From Dorea phocaeensis (GTDB lineage: Bacteria > Bacillota > Clostridia > Lachnospirales > Lachnospiraceae), in NCBI RefSeq assembly GCF_900240315.1, contig NZ_OEPZ01000004.1, positions 1 to 64,000 of the forward strand: a DNA stretch of 64,000 nucleotides, read 5' to 3'. Made by a program: the position numbers and the translations under genes. Position 1 is the stretch's first letter; every line of letters begins with the position of its first letter. Under the pieces are notes generated by a model. It was not told where the DNA came from. It ran no database searches and saw nothing but the letters and a program-made list of their open reading frames with translations. Positions 17,006 to 25,282 of the stretch are shown piece by piece.

Positions 17006-18780
17006 AGAAAATTATGAGTCTGGGGGTAATTCTGGCGCTGATATATTGTCAGCAGTCGGGAAACGCCCAGGCGTCAGAGGAACAGGATAGAAAGTGTTTT
17101 GAGGTAGAGTGTCCAAATCCTGATGGGAAATCCGGCTATTATGTAACCAAACCAGAAGTAAAGATTACGCAAGTAAGCGAAGCGGGAGTGACACGGTATT
17201 GCTTTGTAAATGGGGAAGGACAGGGGCTGCAAGGAGAACTAAAAGAATTGGAGGAGCAAGCGGCTGTCAAAGCAGATCAGATGGCAGAAGGTGAGAATTC
17301 TTTGTCTGTATGGATGGAAGAAAAAACACAGAAGCCAGAGGCAGGAGAAGGAGAAGAGCAAGAAGGCGAAGAAGAGGGAAAAGGTGAAGTAAGAGAAGAA
17401 AACAAAGAAAGCAAGGAGGACGAAGAAGAGAACCAAAAAGAGAAGAAATTTCTACAGGAATACAAATTTTTTGTTGATACAATACCGCCGAAACTTCAGT
17501 TTTCTGTTCCACAAGGAATAGACGTATGGTATCAGAATGAGACGCAGCTGTCGGTAGCGGCAGCAGATGAGGAACCGGGAAGTGGAGTGGCGTGGACCTC
17601 TTGTAGAGCAGATGGAGAAGAGCTTGGCAATAGCGGAAAAGCAGAAACGGTTTATCGGGTAAAGAAGCCATCGCAAGAAGGAAAGGCGGTACAGGTGATG
17701 GTCTATGCGTGGGACCGGGCAGGAAATCAGGCGCAGAAGAGTGTGGGGCTTTATATTGATGGACAGGCTCCCAAAGCAGGGATTACGGGAGTAATTCCTT
17801 ATCAGATCACCAGTCAGCCAGTGGAAATTCATTATACAGTGGAAGAGGAGAATGAAGTTGGAAGCGCTGCGGCAAAGGCAGTAAGGCAGGATCCGAAAGG
17901 AACGGTAACAGAACTGTCCCCGGAAGTATGGACAAATACGGGAAATGGGAAAATGGCAATGCAAAGGCTGACGGAAGACGGCATTTATCAGCTTGAGATG
18001 GAAGCTTTTGATCTGTCCGGACATTCTGACAGAGCAAAGGCGCAGGTGATCATTGATCGGGAAAATCCCATTATCTATGAAGTGGAACGCCTGAATCAGA
18101 GCTATTTAAAAAGCTTTCGCTGGGAACTGCCTCCGGGAAAATGGATTTGGGATTTTACCAGTTATACATATACCATGCTGCTGGACGGGAAATTGTATCC
18201 GATGGGGGAGACCGTAACCGGGGAAGGCTGGCATACACTGGAGGTTAAGGCGGTGGACGCGGCTGGGAATATCGGTGTTTCACGGGCAGATTTTGTGATT
18301 GACCATTCTGCTCCAGAGATTGTTTTTCGTGACGTGAGAGAGGGAGAGAGTTACGAAGAAGAACGAACCTTTCAGGTGACACTGGAGGATCAGGCTGATG
18401 TAATTGAGGAAATTCAGATCAACGGAAAAGAGCAGCCGATTCAAAATACCAGTAAAATCTATCAATATACCGTACAGGAGCAGCAGGCTTATGAGGTGAC
18501 GGTAAAAGCGAAGGATCGTGCAGGAAATCAGGCGGTGACGCGGATACATTTTCGTATAAAGGCTAAGGAAACGGTGCTTGATCGGGTGATGAAACCAGTA
18601 AAAAAATCTTTGGGAATGAAAGTGGAAGAGACGGGAAATGTCCCGGATGAAAACGAGAAAGAAGAGAGTACAAGATGGATATGGATCATAGGGAGCCTCT
18701 TAGCCGGAGGCGGAGCGGTAGCCATAGGACTTTGGTATTGGAAACAGAAAAACTCCCATAAAAGGGAGGATGCCGGGTAA
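16990..18780 (+). CDS. Exported Ig-like repeat protein with C-terminal anchor
   Basis: This 596-aa protein has an N-terminal signal peptide (about residues 1-30, ending near GNAQA). A Glu-rich stretch of about 45 residues (around 112-158) follows, then several Ig-like modules typified by 'FFVDTIPPKLQFSV', 'AWDRAGNQAQKSVGLYIDGQAPK' and 'KAVDAAGNIGVSRADFVIDHSAP', each ending in the 'D-x-x-P' linker common in bacterial surface Ig repeats. A single membrane helix (about 560-582) and a short basic tail end it. The start has AAGGAG 7 nt upstream inside the end of the pseudokinase gene, so the two are coupled and probably work together at the cell surface. Its function is not known to me. Confidence 0.75.
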   Translation: MGWKMKKIMSLGVILALIYCQQSGNAQASEEQDRKCFEVECPNPDGKSGYYVTKPEVKITQVSEAGVTRYCFVNGEGQGLQGELKELEEQAAVKADQMAEGENSLSVWMEEKTQKPEAGEGEEQEGEEEGKGEVREENKESKEDEEENQKEKKFLQEYKFFVDTIPPKLQFSVPQGIDVWYQNETQLSVAAADEEPGSGVAWTSCRADGEELGNSGKAETVYRVKKPSQEGKAVQVMVYAWDRAGNQAQKSVGLYIDGQAPKAGITGVIPYQITSQPVEIHYTVEEENEVGSAAAKAVRQDPKGTVTELSPEVWTNTGNGKMAMQRLTEDGIYQLEMEAFDLSGHSDRAKAQVIIDRENPIIYEVERLNQSYLKSFRWELPPGKWIWDFTSYTYTMLLDGKLYPMGETVTGEGWHTLEVKAVDAAGNIGVSRADFVIDHSAPEIVFRDVREGESYEEERTFQVTLEDQADVIEEIQINGKEQPIQNTSKIYQYTVQEQQAYEVTVKAKDRAGNQAVTRIHFRIKAKETVLDRVMKPVKKSLGMKVEETGNVPDENEKEESTRWIWIIGSLLAGGGAVAIGLWYWKQKNSHKREDAG

Positions 18781-18832
18781 CCGCTTCCTGCGGTCCCCGG
18801 CATGTATTATGAAAAAGTTATTTCTTCTTGTT

Positions 18833-18856
18833 GTTCATTTGATACTCTTAGTATAC
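18833..18856. repeat. 24-bp motif, copy 2 (GTTCATTTGATA-N4-TAGTATAC)
   Basis: See copy 1 at 4784-4807; 21 of 24 bases agree. This copy lies 79 bp beyond the stop of the minus-strand PFK gene and between two convergent genes. Confidence 0.55.
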
Positions 18857-18934
18857 GAGATACCTATGAAGAAACCATGTAAAACAAATGAAGGCTTTTT
18901 GAAAGAAAAATGAACAAAATGTGAACAAAAGAAG

Positions 18935-20158
18935 TTATTTGCGGTATGCAAACAACGGAATTCCGTTCTTGGTTGGCAGTTCCACATATCCTTGTGTAAG
19001 AGGACGTACATAATCAATAAATTCGCTGCTGATATCAGAACCATCGTTTGTAATCCAGTTCAGGGGAATCGTTTTCTCCTGGTTGCAGATCAGATTCACA
19101 TCGGCTGTTCCATAAGTTAATTCATAAGGAACACTCTTGTTGCGGATGAAATTAATCATCTTGCCGGTTTCGCCGGACAATGCTGTCAATACAGCGTAAA
19201 TACCTGCGTTTTCGGATTCGTCCAGGTCAACTCTGGATAAGTGAGCGCAGGAACAACGCTGGCAGACATTGAGCTCGATGGAGCGAACTTTGATGCCAAG
19301 GCGTTCTTTTACAAGGTTTTCCAGGTATTTTCCAGATCCGGTCAGCATCTTGTGACCAAAGGTGTCGGTTCCGACTTCGCTGGAGTATTCACAGATGAAG
19401 GTTCTGTCCTTATCGCGGATTCCTTCGGAAATACATACGACAAGATTTGGTGTATCCTTTAGAGCGGTCTTTACTTTCTGAATAAATTCTTCCTGATCAA
19501 AAGCAACTTCCGGCAGATAAATAAGCACAGGGTTGTCACCCTCGTATTTCCGGGCAAGAATGCTGGCGGCGGCAAGCCATCCTGCATGGCGTCCCATAAT
19601 CTCTACGATAGTGACCGACTGCTTATTGTCGTATACGGTAGCGTCGGTTGCGATTTCTCTTACCGTGGTGGCAACGTACTTGGCTGCACTTCCGTATCCC
19701 GGAGTATGATCCGTCTCAACCAGATCGTTGTCAATCGTTTTCGGAACACCGATAAAACGGATTGGACTTTCGATCTGTGCGGCATAACGGGAAAGCTTGC
19801 TGACAGTATCCATAGAATCATTTCCACCGATATAGAAGAAATAGCCGATTTCCTGTTCTTCAAATATGCGGAACAGCTGTGGGTAAACCGGATCACTTAA
19901 ATCTTCCGGGAGTTTATAGCGACAGGAACCAAGGTAAGCGCCAGGTGTAGTGCGTATCAGTTCTAATTCATTGGTTGCGGCCAATGCGCCGATATCCATC
20001 ATATGTCCATGCAGGAAACCTTCGATTCCGTTGATCATTCCGTAGACATGACCGATTTTGTCGGGATGTTTCAAACCTTCGGATACGACTCCGTAAAGAC
20101 TTCCGTTAATGACAGCGGTAGGTCCGCCTGATTGTCCTACGATAATATTTTTACACAT
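18935..20158 (-). CDS. Pyrophosphate-type 6-phosphofructokinase, second copy
   Basis: This 407-aa protein is a paralogue of the enzyme at 13910-15157. The same markers are present: 'IIVGQSGGPTAVINGSL' at the N-terminus, 'IGGNDSMDT' with the PPi-type Asp, 'VPKTIDNDLVETDHTPGYGS' with the Lys, and 'VEIMGRHAGWL'. Both copies appear intact, so the cell may use them under different conditions or one may handle sedoheptulose phosphate as some PPi-PFKs do; that is inference. GAGGAATTC precedes the start on the minus strand. It is convergent with the Ig-like protein gene. Confidence 0.93.
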   Translation of the reverse strand: MCKNIIVGQSGGPTAVINGSLYGVVSEGLKHPDKIGHVYGMINGIEGFLHGHMMDIGALAATNELELIRTTPGAYLGSCRYKLPEDLSDPVYPQLFRIFEEQEIGYFFYIGGNDSMDTVSKLSRYAAQIESPIRFIGVPKTIDNDLVETDHTPGYGSAAKYVATTVREIATDATVYDNKQSVTIVEIMGRHAGWLAAASILARKYEGDNPVLIYLPEVAFDQEEFIQKVKTALKDTPNLVVCISEGIRDKDRTFICEYSSEVGTDTFGHKMLTGSGKYLENLVKERLGIKVRSIELNVCQRCSCAHLSRVDLDESENAGIYAVLTALSGETGKMINFIRNKSVPYELTYGTADVNLICNQEKTIPLNWITNDGSDISSEFIDYVRPLTQGYVELPTKNGIPLFAYRK

Positions 20159-20326
20159 AAGAATTCCTCCTGAATATGATATCTGCTAATATGTTTAAAT
20201 ATAAACTATCCGAGAGAAGATTACAATTCATATTGCGGATTTTGCTTGGAAAATACCAGAAAACACGTAAAAGAGAAAAAACGCAAAAGAATCTCAAAAA
20301 ATTGAGAAGGGAATCTCAGGAATAAG

Positions 20327-20355
20327 TTGGCAGATCAGTGGAAATGATTTATACT
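20327..20355 (+). promoter_or_regulatory. Promoter of the glycosyltransferase gene
   Basis: TTGGCA (20327-20332), 17 bp, TATACT (20350-20355), about 50 bp upstream of the start codon. Confidence 0.65.
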
Positions 20356-20405
20356 AAAAAGACATTCATGGAAAAAGACGATTATGGAAGAAAGGAAGGA
20401 AATCA

Positions 20406-21422
20406 GTGAAGTATATATCATTTGCCATTCCCTGTTATAATTCGCAAGATTATATGGAACATGCAATCGAAACGATCCTGACAGGAGGAGACGATGTAGA
20501 GATTATTATTGTAAATGATGGATCAAAGGATCATACATCAGAGATCGGGCATGCATACGCGGAAAAATATCCGGAGATTATCAAAGTAGTTGATAAAGAA
20601 AACGGAGGGCATGGGGATGCGGTGAATGCCGGTCTTGCTCACGCTACGGGAAAATATTTCAAAGTTGTGGACAGCGACGACTGGGTTGATGAGGAGGCGC
20701 TTCAAAAAATTCTGACACTTTTTCGGAGACTGGAAGAAGAGGATCAGGAAATTGATATGCTGATTTCTAACTATGTCTACGAGAAGGCAGGAGCGTCCCA
20801 TAAGAAATGTGTAAATTACCGGAATGCACTTCCGCAGGATGAGATTTTTCGATGGGAGGACATCGGGCATTTCCGGCTGGATCAGTATATTTTGATGCAT
20901 TCCGTGATCTATCGGACGGGACTTCTGCAGCTGATTCAGATGCGTTTGCCGAAGCACACGTTTTATGTGGATAATATTTATGTCTATTATCCGCTTCCGC
21001 ACGTCCGCAGGATTTATTATTTGGATGTGGATTTTTACCGGTATTTTATCGGGCGTGATGACCAGTCGGTGAATGAGAAGAATATGATTGCCAGAGTAGA
21101 TCAGCAGATCTTTGTAACGAAACTGATGATTGATATGTACCAGATGAAACAGATCAGCTGTAGGAAGCTGCGGCAGTATATGATTAACTATTTGGCGATT
21201 ATGATGACCGTGTCATCGATCCTTTTGATCCGGTCAAAGAAGGAAGAAAATTTACAGAAGAAGAAAGAGCTGTGGATGTATCTTCGGAAGAAGGATTTTC
21301 GGACGTTTTTTAAGATCCGGCATGGAATCCTGGGGCAGACGATGAACATTCCAGGGCGTTCCGGGCGAAAGATTTCTTCCCTTGCATACAGTGTGGCGAG
21401 ACGAATTATAGGGTTTAATTAG
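20406..21422 (+). CDS. Family 2 glycosyltransferase
   Basis: This 338-aa GT-A fold transferase uses a nucleotide-sugar donor. 'FAIPCYNSQDYMEHAIETIL' opens the nucleotide-binding domain, 'IIIVNDGSKDHT' (about residues 38-49) binds the nucleotide, and 'GKYFKVVDSDDWVDEEAL' (about 82-99) carries the metal-binding DSDD motif. The last 100 residues are basic with short hydrophobic stretches, suggesting membrane association rather than full spanning. Start GTG 20406 follows GAAAGGAAGG. It has its own promoter and terminator. The acceptor is unknown. Confidence 0.87.
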   Translation: MKYISFAIPCYNSQDYMEHAIETILTGGDDVEIIIVNDGSKDHTSEIGHAYAEKYPEIIKVVDKENGGHGDAVNAGLAHATGKYFKVVDSDDWVDEEALQKILTLFRRLEEEDQEIDMLISNYVYEKAGASHKKCVNYRNALPQDEIFRWEDIGHFRLDQYILMHSVIYRTGLLQLIQMRLPKHTFYVDNIYVYYPLPHVRRIYYLDVDFYRYFIGRDDQSVNEKNMIARVDQQIFVTKLMIDMYQMKQISCRKLRQYMINYLAIMMTVSSILLIRSKKEENLQKKKELWMYLRKKDFRTFFKIRHGILGQTMNIPGRSGRKISSLAYSVARRIIGFN

Positions 21423-21427
21423 AAAAC

Positions 21428-21480
21428 AGGATATCTCCAATAGACGTAGCATATTAGACGCTGGAGATATCCTGCTTTTT
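21428..21480. terminator. Bidirectional terminator between convergent genes
   Basis: AGGATATCTCCA (21428-21439) and TGGAGATATCCT (21462-21473) are perfect complements, with a T tract on the plus side and TTTTCT on the minus side. Confidence 0.82.
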
Positions 21481-21482
21481 AA

Positions 21483-22289
21483 CTATTTTTTAAATTCAAA
21501 TTCAAAATTCACAAATTCATCGATGAAACGAAGGATATATTCTACAACTGCATCACTGACTTCTTTTCCCAGTTCTGCCGTAGCGTCCTTGGCGCTTCGG
21601 GTATAGTCAACGCCAGCGGTGTGACCAAACTCAATAATATCGCCGGTTGTTGAGACGTCTCTGGTTCGCAGATTGAGATAAACGCTGCCGCCGTCAAATT
21701 CCCCTCTGTGAAGATCCAAGAATTTAATGTTTCCGATACTTTGGTTTTCCGGAATGTGCGCCCGCTCTGTTTTGACGGTTTCCGGGGCAATATGCATCAT
21801 TACGGAAGTTTCAATGATATCACCGTGTCCGATTAATCCCCATTCTGGGTTTAAATCACCGGCAAGTTCAAACCACTGAATATTGGCGGTTGGGATGTTT
21901 TTCAAACGAAGATATTGTCCTACATCATAAAGTGCATTGTTGTTACCGCCATGTCCGTTCAGAAAGAGAAAGTGCGTGAATCCGTAGGAGACAAGCTGGT
22001 CGCAGACTTCTTTGACGTATGTGGCAAGGGTAGTCTGAGAAACAGCCATGGTTCCCGGAAAATCGGCATGATATAATGCGTGACCAAATGGAACGACGGG
22101 AGCGACGAGACCTTTGTCTGTCTTTTCTCCTACTTTTCTGGCAAGATACTGTGCGATCATCCAGTCTGTGCCAACTGGAAGTGCAGGACCATGCTGCTCG
22201 GAACTTCCAACTGGAATAATCGCCAGTTTTTTTGTTTTCAATGCCTCCTGATTTTCTTCCCAGGTGTTTTCAAAAATAAAGTTTGTCAT
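21483..22289 (-). CDS. Creatininase-family metal amidohydrolase
   Basis: This 268-aa protein belongs to the creatininase/creatinine amidohydrolase family, metal-dependent hydrolases that open cyclic amides. Metal-site motifs are 'PVGSSEQHGPALPVGTD' (about residues 25-41), 'HADFPGTMAVS', 'FLNGHGGNNNALYDV' (about 106-120) and 'GHGDIIETSVM' (about 148-158). The true substrate in anaerobes is unclear; members act on creatinine, formamidopyrimidines or mycofactocin precursors. I chose ATG 22289 because AAAGGAGT lies upstream, over a longer in-frame start at 22337 with no ribosome site. Confidence 0.85.
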   Translation of the reverse strand: MTNFIFENTWEENQEALKTKKLAIIPVGSSEQHGPALPVGTDWMIAQYLARKVGEKTDKGLVAPVVPFGHALYHADFPGTMAVSQTTLATYVKEVCDQLVSYGFTHFLFLNGHGGNNNALYDVGQYLRLKNIPTANIQWFELAGDLNPEWGLIGHGDIIETSVMMHIAPETVKTERAHIPENQSIGNIKFLDLHRGEFDGGSVYLNLRTRDVSTTGDIIEFGHTAGVDYTRSAKDATAELGKEVSDAVVEYILRFIDEFVNFEFEFKK

Positions 22290-22468
22290 AGAGTTACTCC
22301 TTTCGTGTATATTGTTTTCGTACAACTTGGAAAACATAGCCTTTTAAATGATTATATCGTTGATTTAAAAAAGATGCTATTTTATCATTGATAAGATATC
22401 AAAAAAAAGCTATTCTAATCTTGCAAGAAAGATAAGGTTGAAAAAACAGAGGACAAAGAGGTGGGCAG

Positions 22469-23152
22469 ATGAAAGTATGTCCGAATTGTAACATGGAATT
22501 ACCGGATGAAGCACATTTTTGTCCGAGGTGCATGTTTCAATACGAAAAACAGGAAATACAGGAAATACAGATAAAGAACAGCCATAAAAAAGCGATTTTA
22601 TTATGGGTGTTTGGAAGTATCTTAATGATTGGAATGTTGAGTATCATTTTCCTGGCAAAGATTAAAATACAAAATCTAGTGAACAAGAACTATTTAGAGG
22701 AATCTGATATTCAAAATATCATTAGCGAAAATTTTAGAACAGATGAGAATATTATCTACGATTCGGAAGTGGAAAATGATTTAAAAGATGCGCTTGGAAG
22801 TGGTTTTGCTGATATGAAGTTAACATTAGGCGAAGAAACGGATGAGATATATCACGAAAATGGAATGACGATCCATACGTTTGGAATGCTGACCGTTGCA
22901 GTAAATCAAGAAGAAGTTATACAAGATCTTTTGATTGATTATACAGCGGGAGACAATAAAAAAGAATATGGTATCTACGGGATTGATGGGACATCTGATG
23001 TCAATAGCGTAAAAACGATATTAGGGACACCGGATCAGGAATACGGAAACGAATTCTGCTATCATTTCGACAGAGAGTTCAGTCCGGGATTGAATATTAC
23101 GTTTTCTGATGACGGTATGGTGGAAACGCTGGAGTATTACTATGTGCAGTAA
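22469..23152 (+). CDS. Zinc-ribbon membrane protein 1
   Basis: This 227-aa protein starts with a zinc ribbon of two CxxC knuckles ('KVCPNCNMELPDEAHFCPRC', residues 2-21). One membrane helix follows (about 44-65), then a C-terminal domain of about 150 residues, probably outside the cell, with 'YGIDGTSDVNSVKTILGTPDQEYG' that resembles small lipoprotein-like folds binding no known ligand. GAGGTGGGCAG precedes the start. It opens an accessory cluster of zinc-ribbon proteins and a Hanks kinase (22.4-27.2 kb). Function unknown. Confidence 0.7.
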   Translation: MKVCPNCNMELPDEAHFCPRCMFQYEKQEIQEIQIKNSHKKAILLWVFGSILMIGMLSIIFLAKIKIQNLVNKNYLEESDIQNIISENFRTDENIIYDSEVENDLKDALGSGFADMKLTLGEETDEIYHENGMTIHTFGMLTVAVNQEEVIQDLLIDYTAGDNKKEYGIYGIDGTSDVNSVKTILGTPDQEYGNEFCYHFDREFSPGLNITFSDDGMVETLEYYYVQ

Positions 23153-23575
23153 TTATAGGGTATCTTCATTCTCTGTATAAAGCAATTCATTGATCTGATA
23201 AATGGAAAACTGATGATTTTTGCCCCAGATAAGCAGACTGTCACGCTTCTGTTTCGGGTATAAAGGGGCAAACCCTGCATATTTTAAAAGCGCCTGCGTC
23301 TCGTCGAGAGAAAGGTTCATTCCAAAGGAAATGGAAATCAGTTTGTCACGGGAAGGCATGCGTTTTCCTGAAAAAATCTGATATCCATAGATTTCGTTGA
23401 GCTCTGAGTTTTTAATTACGGTAGATTTTTTCAAAGCTTTCTCATCTAATAGTTGGTTCAAATAGTCGGAAATAGTAGAATCAATCAGATAATCCTGAGC
23501 CTTGTTGATGTATTCAGAGGCAGAGGAACATTGATTTAATGCATCCATTAGTTCGTTCGTTGGTTTTTTGATCAT
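23153..23575 (-). CDS. HTH-type partner of the divergent kinase
   Basis: This 140-aa protein has a predicted Cro-like helical region in its middle ('NEIYGYQIFSGKRMPSRDKL', about residues 60-80). It has the segment 'LSLDETQALLKYAGFAPLYP' and a tail typical of a family found beside small serine/threonine kinases in Lachnospiraceae. It is likely DNA-binding or a kinase adaptor. I chose ATG 23575 because GAGG lies 8 nt upstream. It is divergent from the kinase gene, with only 26 bp between the starts, so the two are almost certainly co-regulated. It abuts the convergent zinc-ribbon gene with no gap. Confidence 0.68.
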   Translation of the reverse strand: MIKKPTNELMDALNQCSSASEYINKAQDYLIDSTISDYLNQLLDEKALKKSTVIKNSELNEIYGYQIFSGKRMPSRDKLISISFGMNLSLDETQALLKYAGFAPLYPKQKRDSLLIWGKNHQFSIYQINELLYTENEDTL

Positions 23576-23601
23576 CGATATCACCTCGGAGAGAGTATAT
23601 C

Positions 23602-24351
23602 ATGGAGAAATCGGGTTTGCAATGGGAGAAAGTTATGTATCAGTGGTTAGTAGAAAATTTGAAAGCATATTATACTTTTGTAAAAGTATTAAAGAAAAAA
23701 GAGTGTGGAGAAGTGCTTTTATATAAACATAAGCAGTCGGGAAATTATGTGGTAGTTAAGAAATTAAAAGGGATTTATCCTGCGTATGAAAGGCTGCTTG
23801 GAGTGAAGCAAAGACATCTCCCCTTCATTTATGAAGTATGTTGTAATGAGAACGAAACGATGATTCTGGAAGAATTTATACCGGGAATTACGCTTGCAGA
23901 ACAATTGGAGCGAACAACGTTCCCGGAAAGATATGTCCGGGAAATCATAAGTCAGGTGTACGATGGGTTGTATGCGCTGCATTTGAATCAAATTGTTCAC
24001 AGAGACATCAAACCGGAAAATGTCATAGTTATGAAAAACAGAGAAGTGAAGATTATTGATTTTGATGCTGCGAAAATTTATAAAATGTATTCGCAAAAAG
24101 ATACGAGAACGGTGGGGACAATCGGTTATGCCGCGCCGGAACAGTACGGAGAGGCTCAGTCGGATGCAAGAACGGATATTTACGGACTAGGAATTATGAT
24201 GAACGTCATGCTGACAGGAAAACACCCTGTGAATGAAATGGCAGCAGGAAAAATGGGAAACATTATAGAAAAATGCATTATGGTAAACCCGAATAAGCGT
24301 TATAAAAATGTAATGGAAGTGAAGGCAAAATTAAATAAATTGCATTACTAA
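23602..24351 (+). CDS. Small Hanks-type Ser/Thr protein kinase
   Basis: This 249-aa protein consists of a kinase domain only, with no membrane helix or sensor domain. The ATP lysine is K53 or K54 in 'NYVVVKKLKG', the catalytic loop is 'VHRDIKPENVIVM' (residues 132-144), and the APE motif is in 'TIGYAAPEQYGEAQSDARTD'. The metal-binding motif reads DFD (153-155) instead of DFG, which keeps the essential Asp. It should therefore be active. The Gly-rich loop is weak ('LKKKECGEVLL'). Its substrate may be the divergent HTH protein or a neighbouring zinc-ribbon protein; this is inference from position. Confidence 0.88.
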   Translation: MEKSGLQWEKVMYQWLVENLKAYYTFVKVLKKKECGEVLLYKHKQSGNYVVVKKLKGIYPAYERLLGVKQRHLPFIYEVCCNENETMILEEFIPGITLAEQLERTTFPERYVREIISQVYDGLYALHLNQIVHRDIKPENVIVMKNREVKIIDFDAAKIYKMYSQKDTRTVGTIGYAAPEQYGEAQSDARTDIYGLGIMMNVMLTGKHPVNEMAAGKMGNIIEKCIMVNPNKRYKNVMEVKAKLNKLHY

Positions 24352-24369
24352 GCAGTGTGCATAGTACAA

Positions 24370-24408
24370 AATAACTGCCTGTCATTATACTAATGACAGG
24401 CAGTTATT
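24370..24408. terminator. Bidirectional terminator, 18-bp perfect stem
   Basis: AATAACTGCCTGTCATTA and its exact complement flank a 3-base loop, between the convergent kinase and XRE genes. T-rich ends lie on both sides. Confidence 0.85.
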
Positions 24409-24412
24409 TCTG

Positions 24413-24640
24413 CTATTTGGGTGAATGAGAACGTGGGTAAGGTTTCTTTTCATCCGTGAGACCGGAAAGGTAGTCCATGCTTGTGTCAAGGGCAAGGGCT
24501 ATCTTCCGGCATTGTTCAAAGGTATAGTAGCGTTTGCCATTCTCAATCTTGGAGTAATCGCTTTGGTCTATACCGGTTAAATGCTGCATCTTGATTTGCG
24601 TGTAGCCGCGTTCTTTGCGCAAATCTTTTAAGCGTGACAA
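24413..24640 (-). CDS. Small XRE-family regulator
   Basis: This protein of about 75 aa is almost entirely a Cro/C1 helix-turn-helix ('LRKERGYTQIKMQHLTGIDQSDYSKIENGK', read in two parts around residues 5-35). The likely start is TTG 24640, 11 nt after AGGAGG; the in-frame GTG at 24652 overlaps the ribosome site itself. The gene is divergent from the zinc-ribbon gene at 24771 and probably controls it through CGACCTA repeats in the gap. Confidence 0.8.
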   Translation of the reverse strand: MSRLKDLRKERGYTQIKMQHLTGIDQSDYSKIENGKRYYTFEQCRKIALALDTSMDYLSGLTDEKKPYPRSHSPK

Positions 24641-24696
24641 TAGGCATCGCACCTCCTTTTTATGGAGTTTTGAAATATAATTAAATTATGTCACGA

Positions 24697-24729
24697 CGAC
24701 CTATTGACTATTAGGGTGTAATCGACCTA
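24697..24729. promoter_or_regulatory. Paired CGACCTA repeats, possible XRE operator
   Basis: CGACCTA occurs at 24697-24703 and again at 24723-24729, 26 bp apart, in the gap between the divergent XRE and zinc-ribbon genes. A TATAAT follows the second copy. Confidence 0.4.
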
Positions 24730-24770
24730 AAATATAATAAGAATGAGAGAGATACGAAGGAGGAAGGAAA

Positions 24771-25262
24771 ATGTTTTGTGGTAATTGTGGAGAAGCATTG
24801 GATGATCAGGCAAAGTTTTGTACTCGCTGTGGAATGCAGATAGGTGCACCCAATGTAGGGTTAGGGTATCAAAATCAGAATATGCAAATGCAAAATGAAG
24901 GAATGCGGGTAATTAATGAATTGTACAGGAAGGAAAAGATCGGACTTTATATCTGGGTTGCGGTTATTTGCTATCAATTACTGATAGGATTTGTCTGGTA
25001 CTCGGCATGGGGATTTGCTTTGTGGAATACTTTTGCATGTTATCAGTCATATAAATTTTGTCAGCAGATCATTCGGTATCCGGTAGGAATATACAAGCAT
25101 TACGAAGAGGCATTGACAACGGATATTATTTTTATCGGGTTAAATCTTGTGTTAGGTGGAGTCCTTGGTGCGGTAATAGGAATCTATGATCTGTATATCA
25201 GACAATATGCTATGGCTAATAGAAATGTATTGTTATATGTAGAAAATAGTGTTGTTCAGTAA
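24771..25262 (+). CDS. Zinc-ribbon membrane protein 2
   Basis: This 163-aa protein has a zinc ribbon with two CxxC pairs ('MFCGNCGEALDDQAKFCTRCG', residues 2-22 region), a Gln/Asn-rich linker, and two to three hydrophobic segments (about 62-95 and 112-135). GGAGGAAGGAAA precedes ATG. It begins a plus-strand row of four zinc-ribbon genes separated by about 20, 40 and 2 bp, likely one operon under the divergent XRE repressor. Function unknown. Confidence 0.72.
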   Translation: MFCGNCGEALDDQAKFCTRCGMQIGAPNVGLGYQNQNMQMQNEGMRVINELYRKEKIGLYIWVAVICYQLLIGFVWYSAWGFALWNTFACYQSYKFCQQIIRYPVGIYKHYEEALTTDIIFIGLNLVLGGVLGAVIGIYDLYIRQYAMANRNVLLYVENSVVQ

Positions 25263-25282
25263 GGGAGGGGGGAGAAAAGTTT

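Noticed and set aside
15395-18780. Type VII secretion locus
   Set aside because: The pseudokinase-TM protein recalls EssB, but no EssC, WXG100 or other T7SS gene is present in the window.
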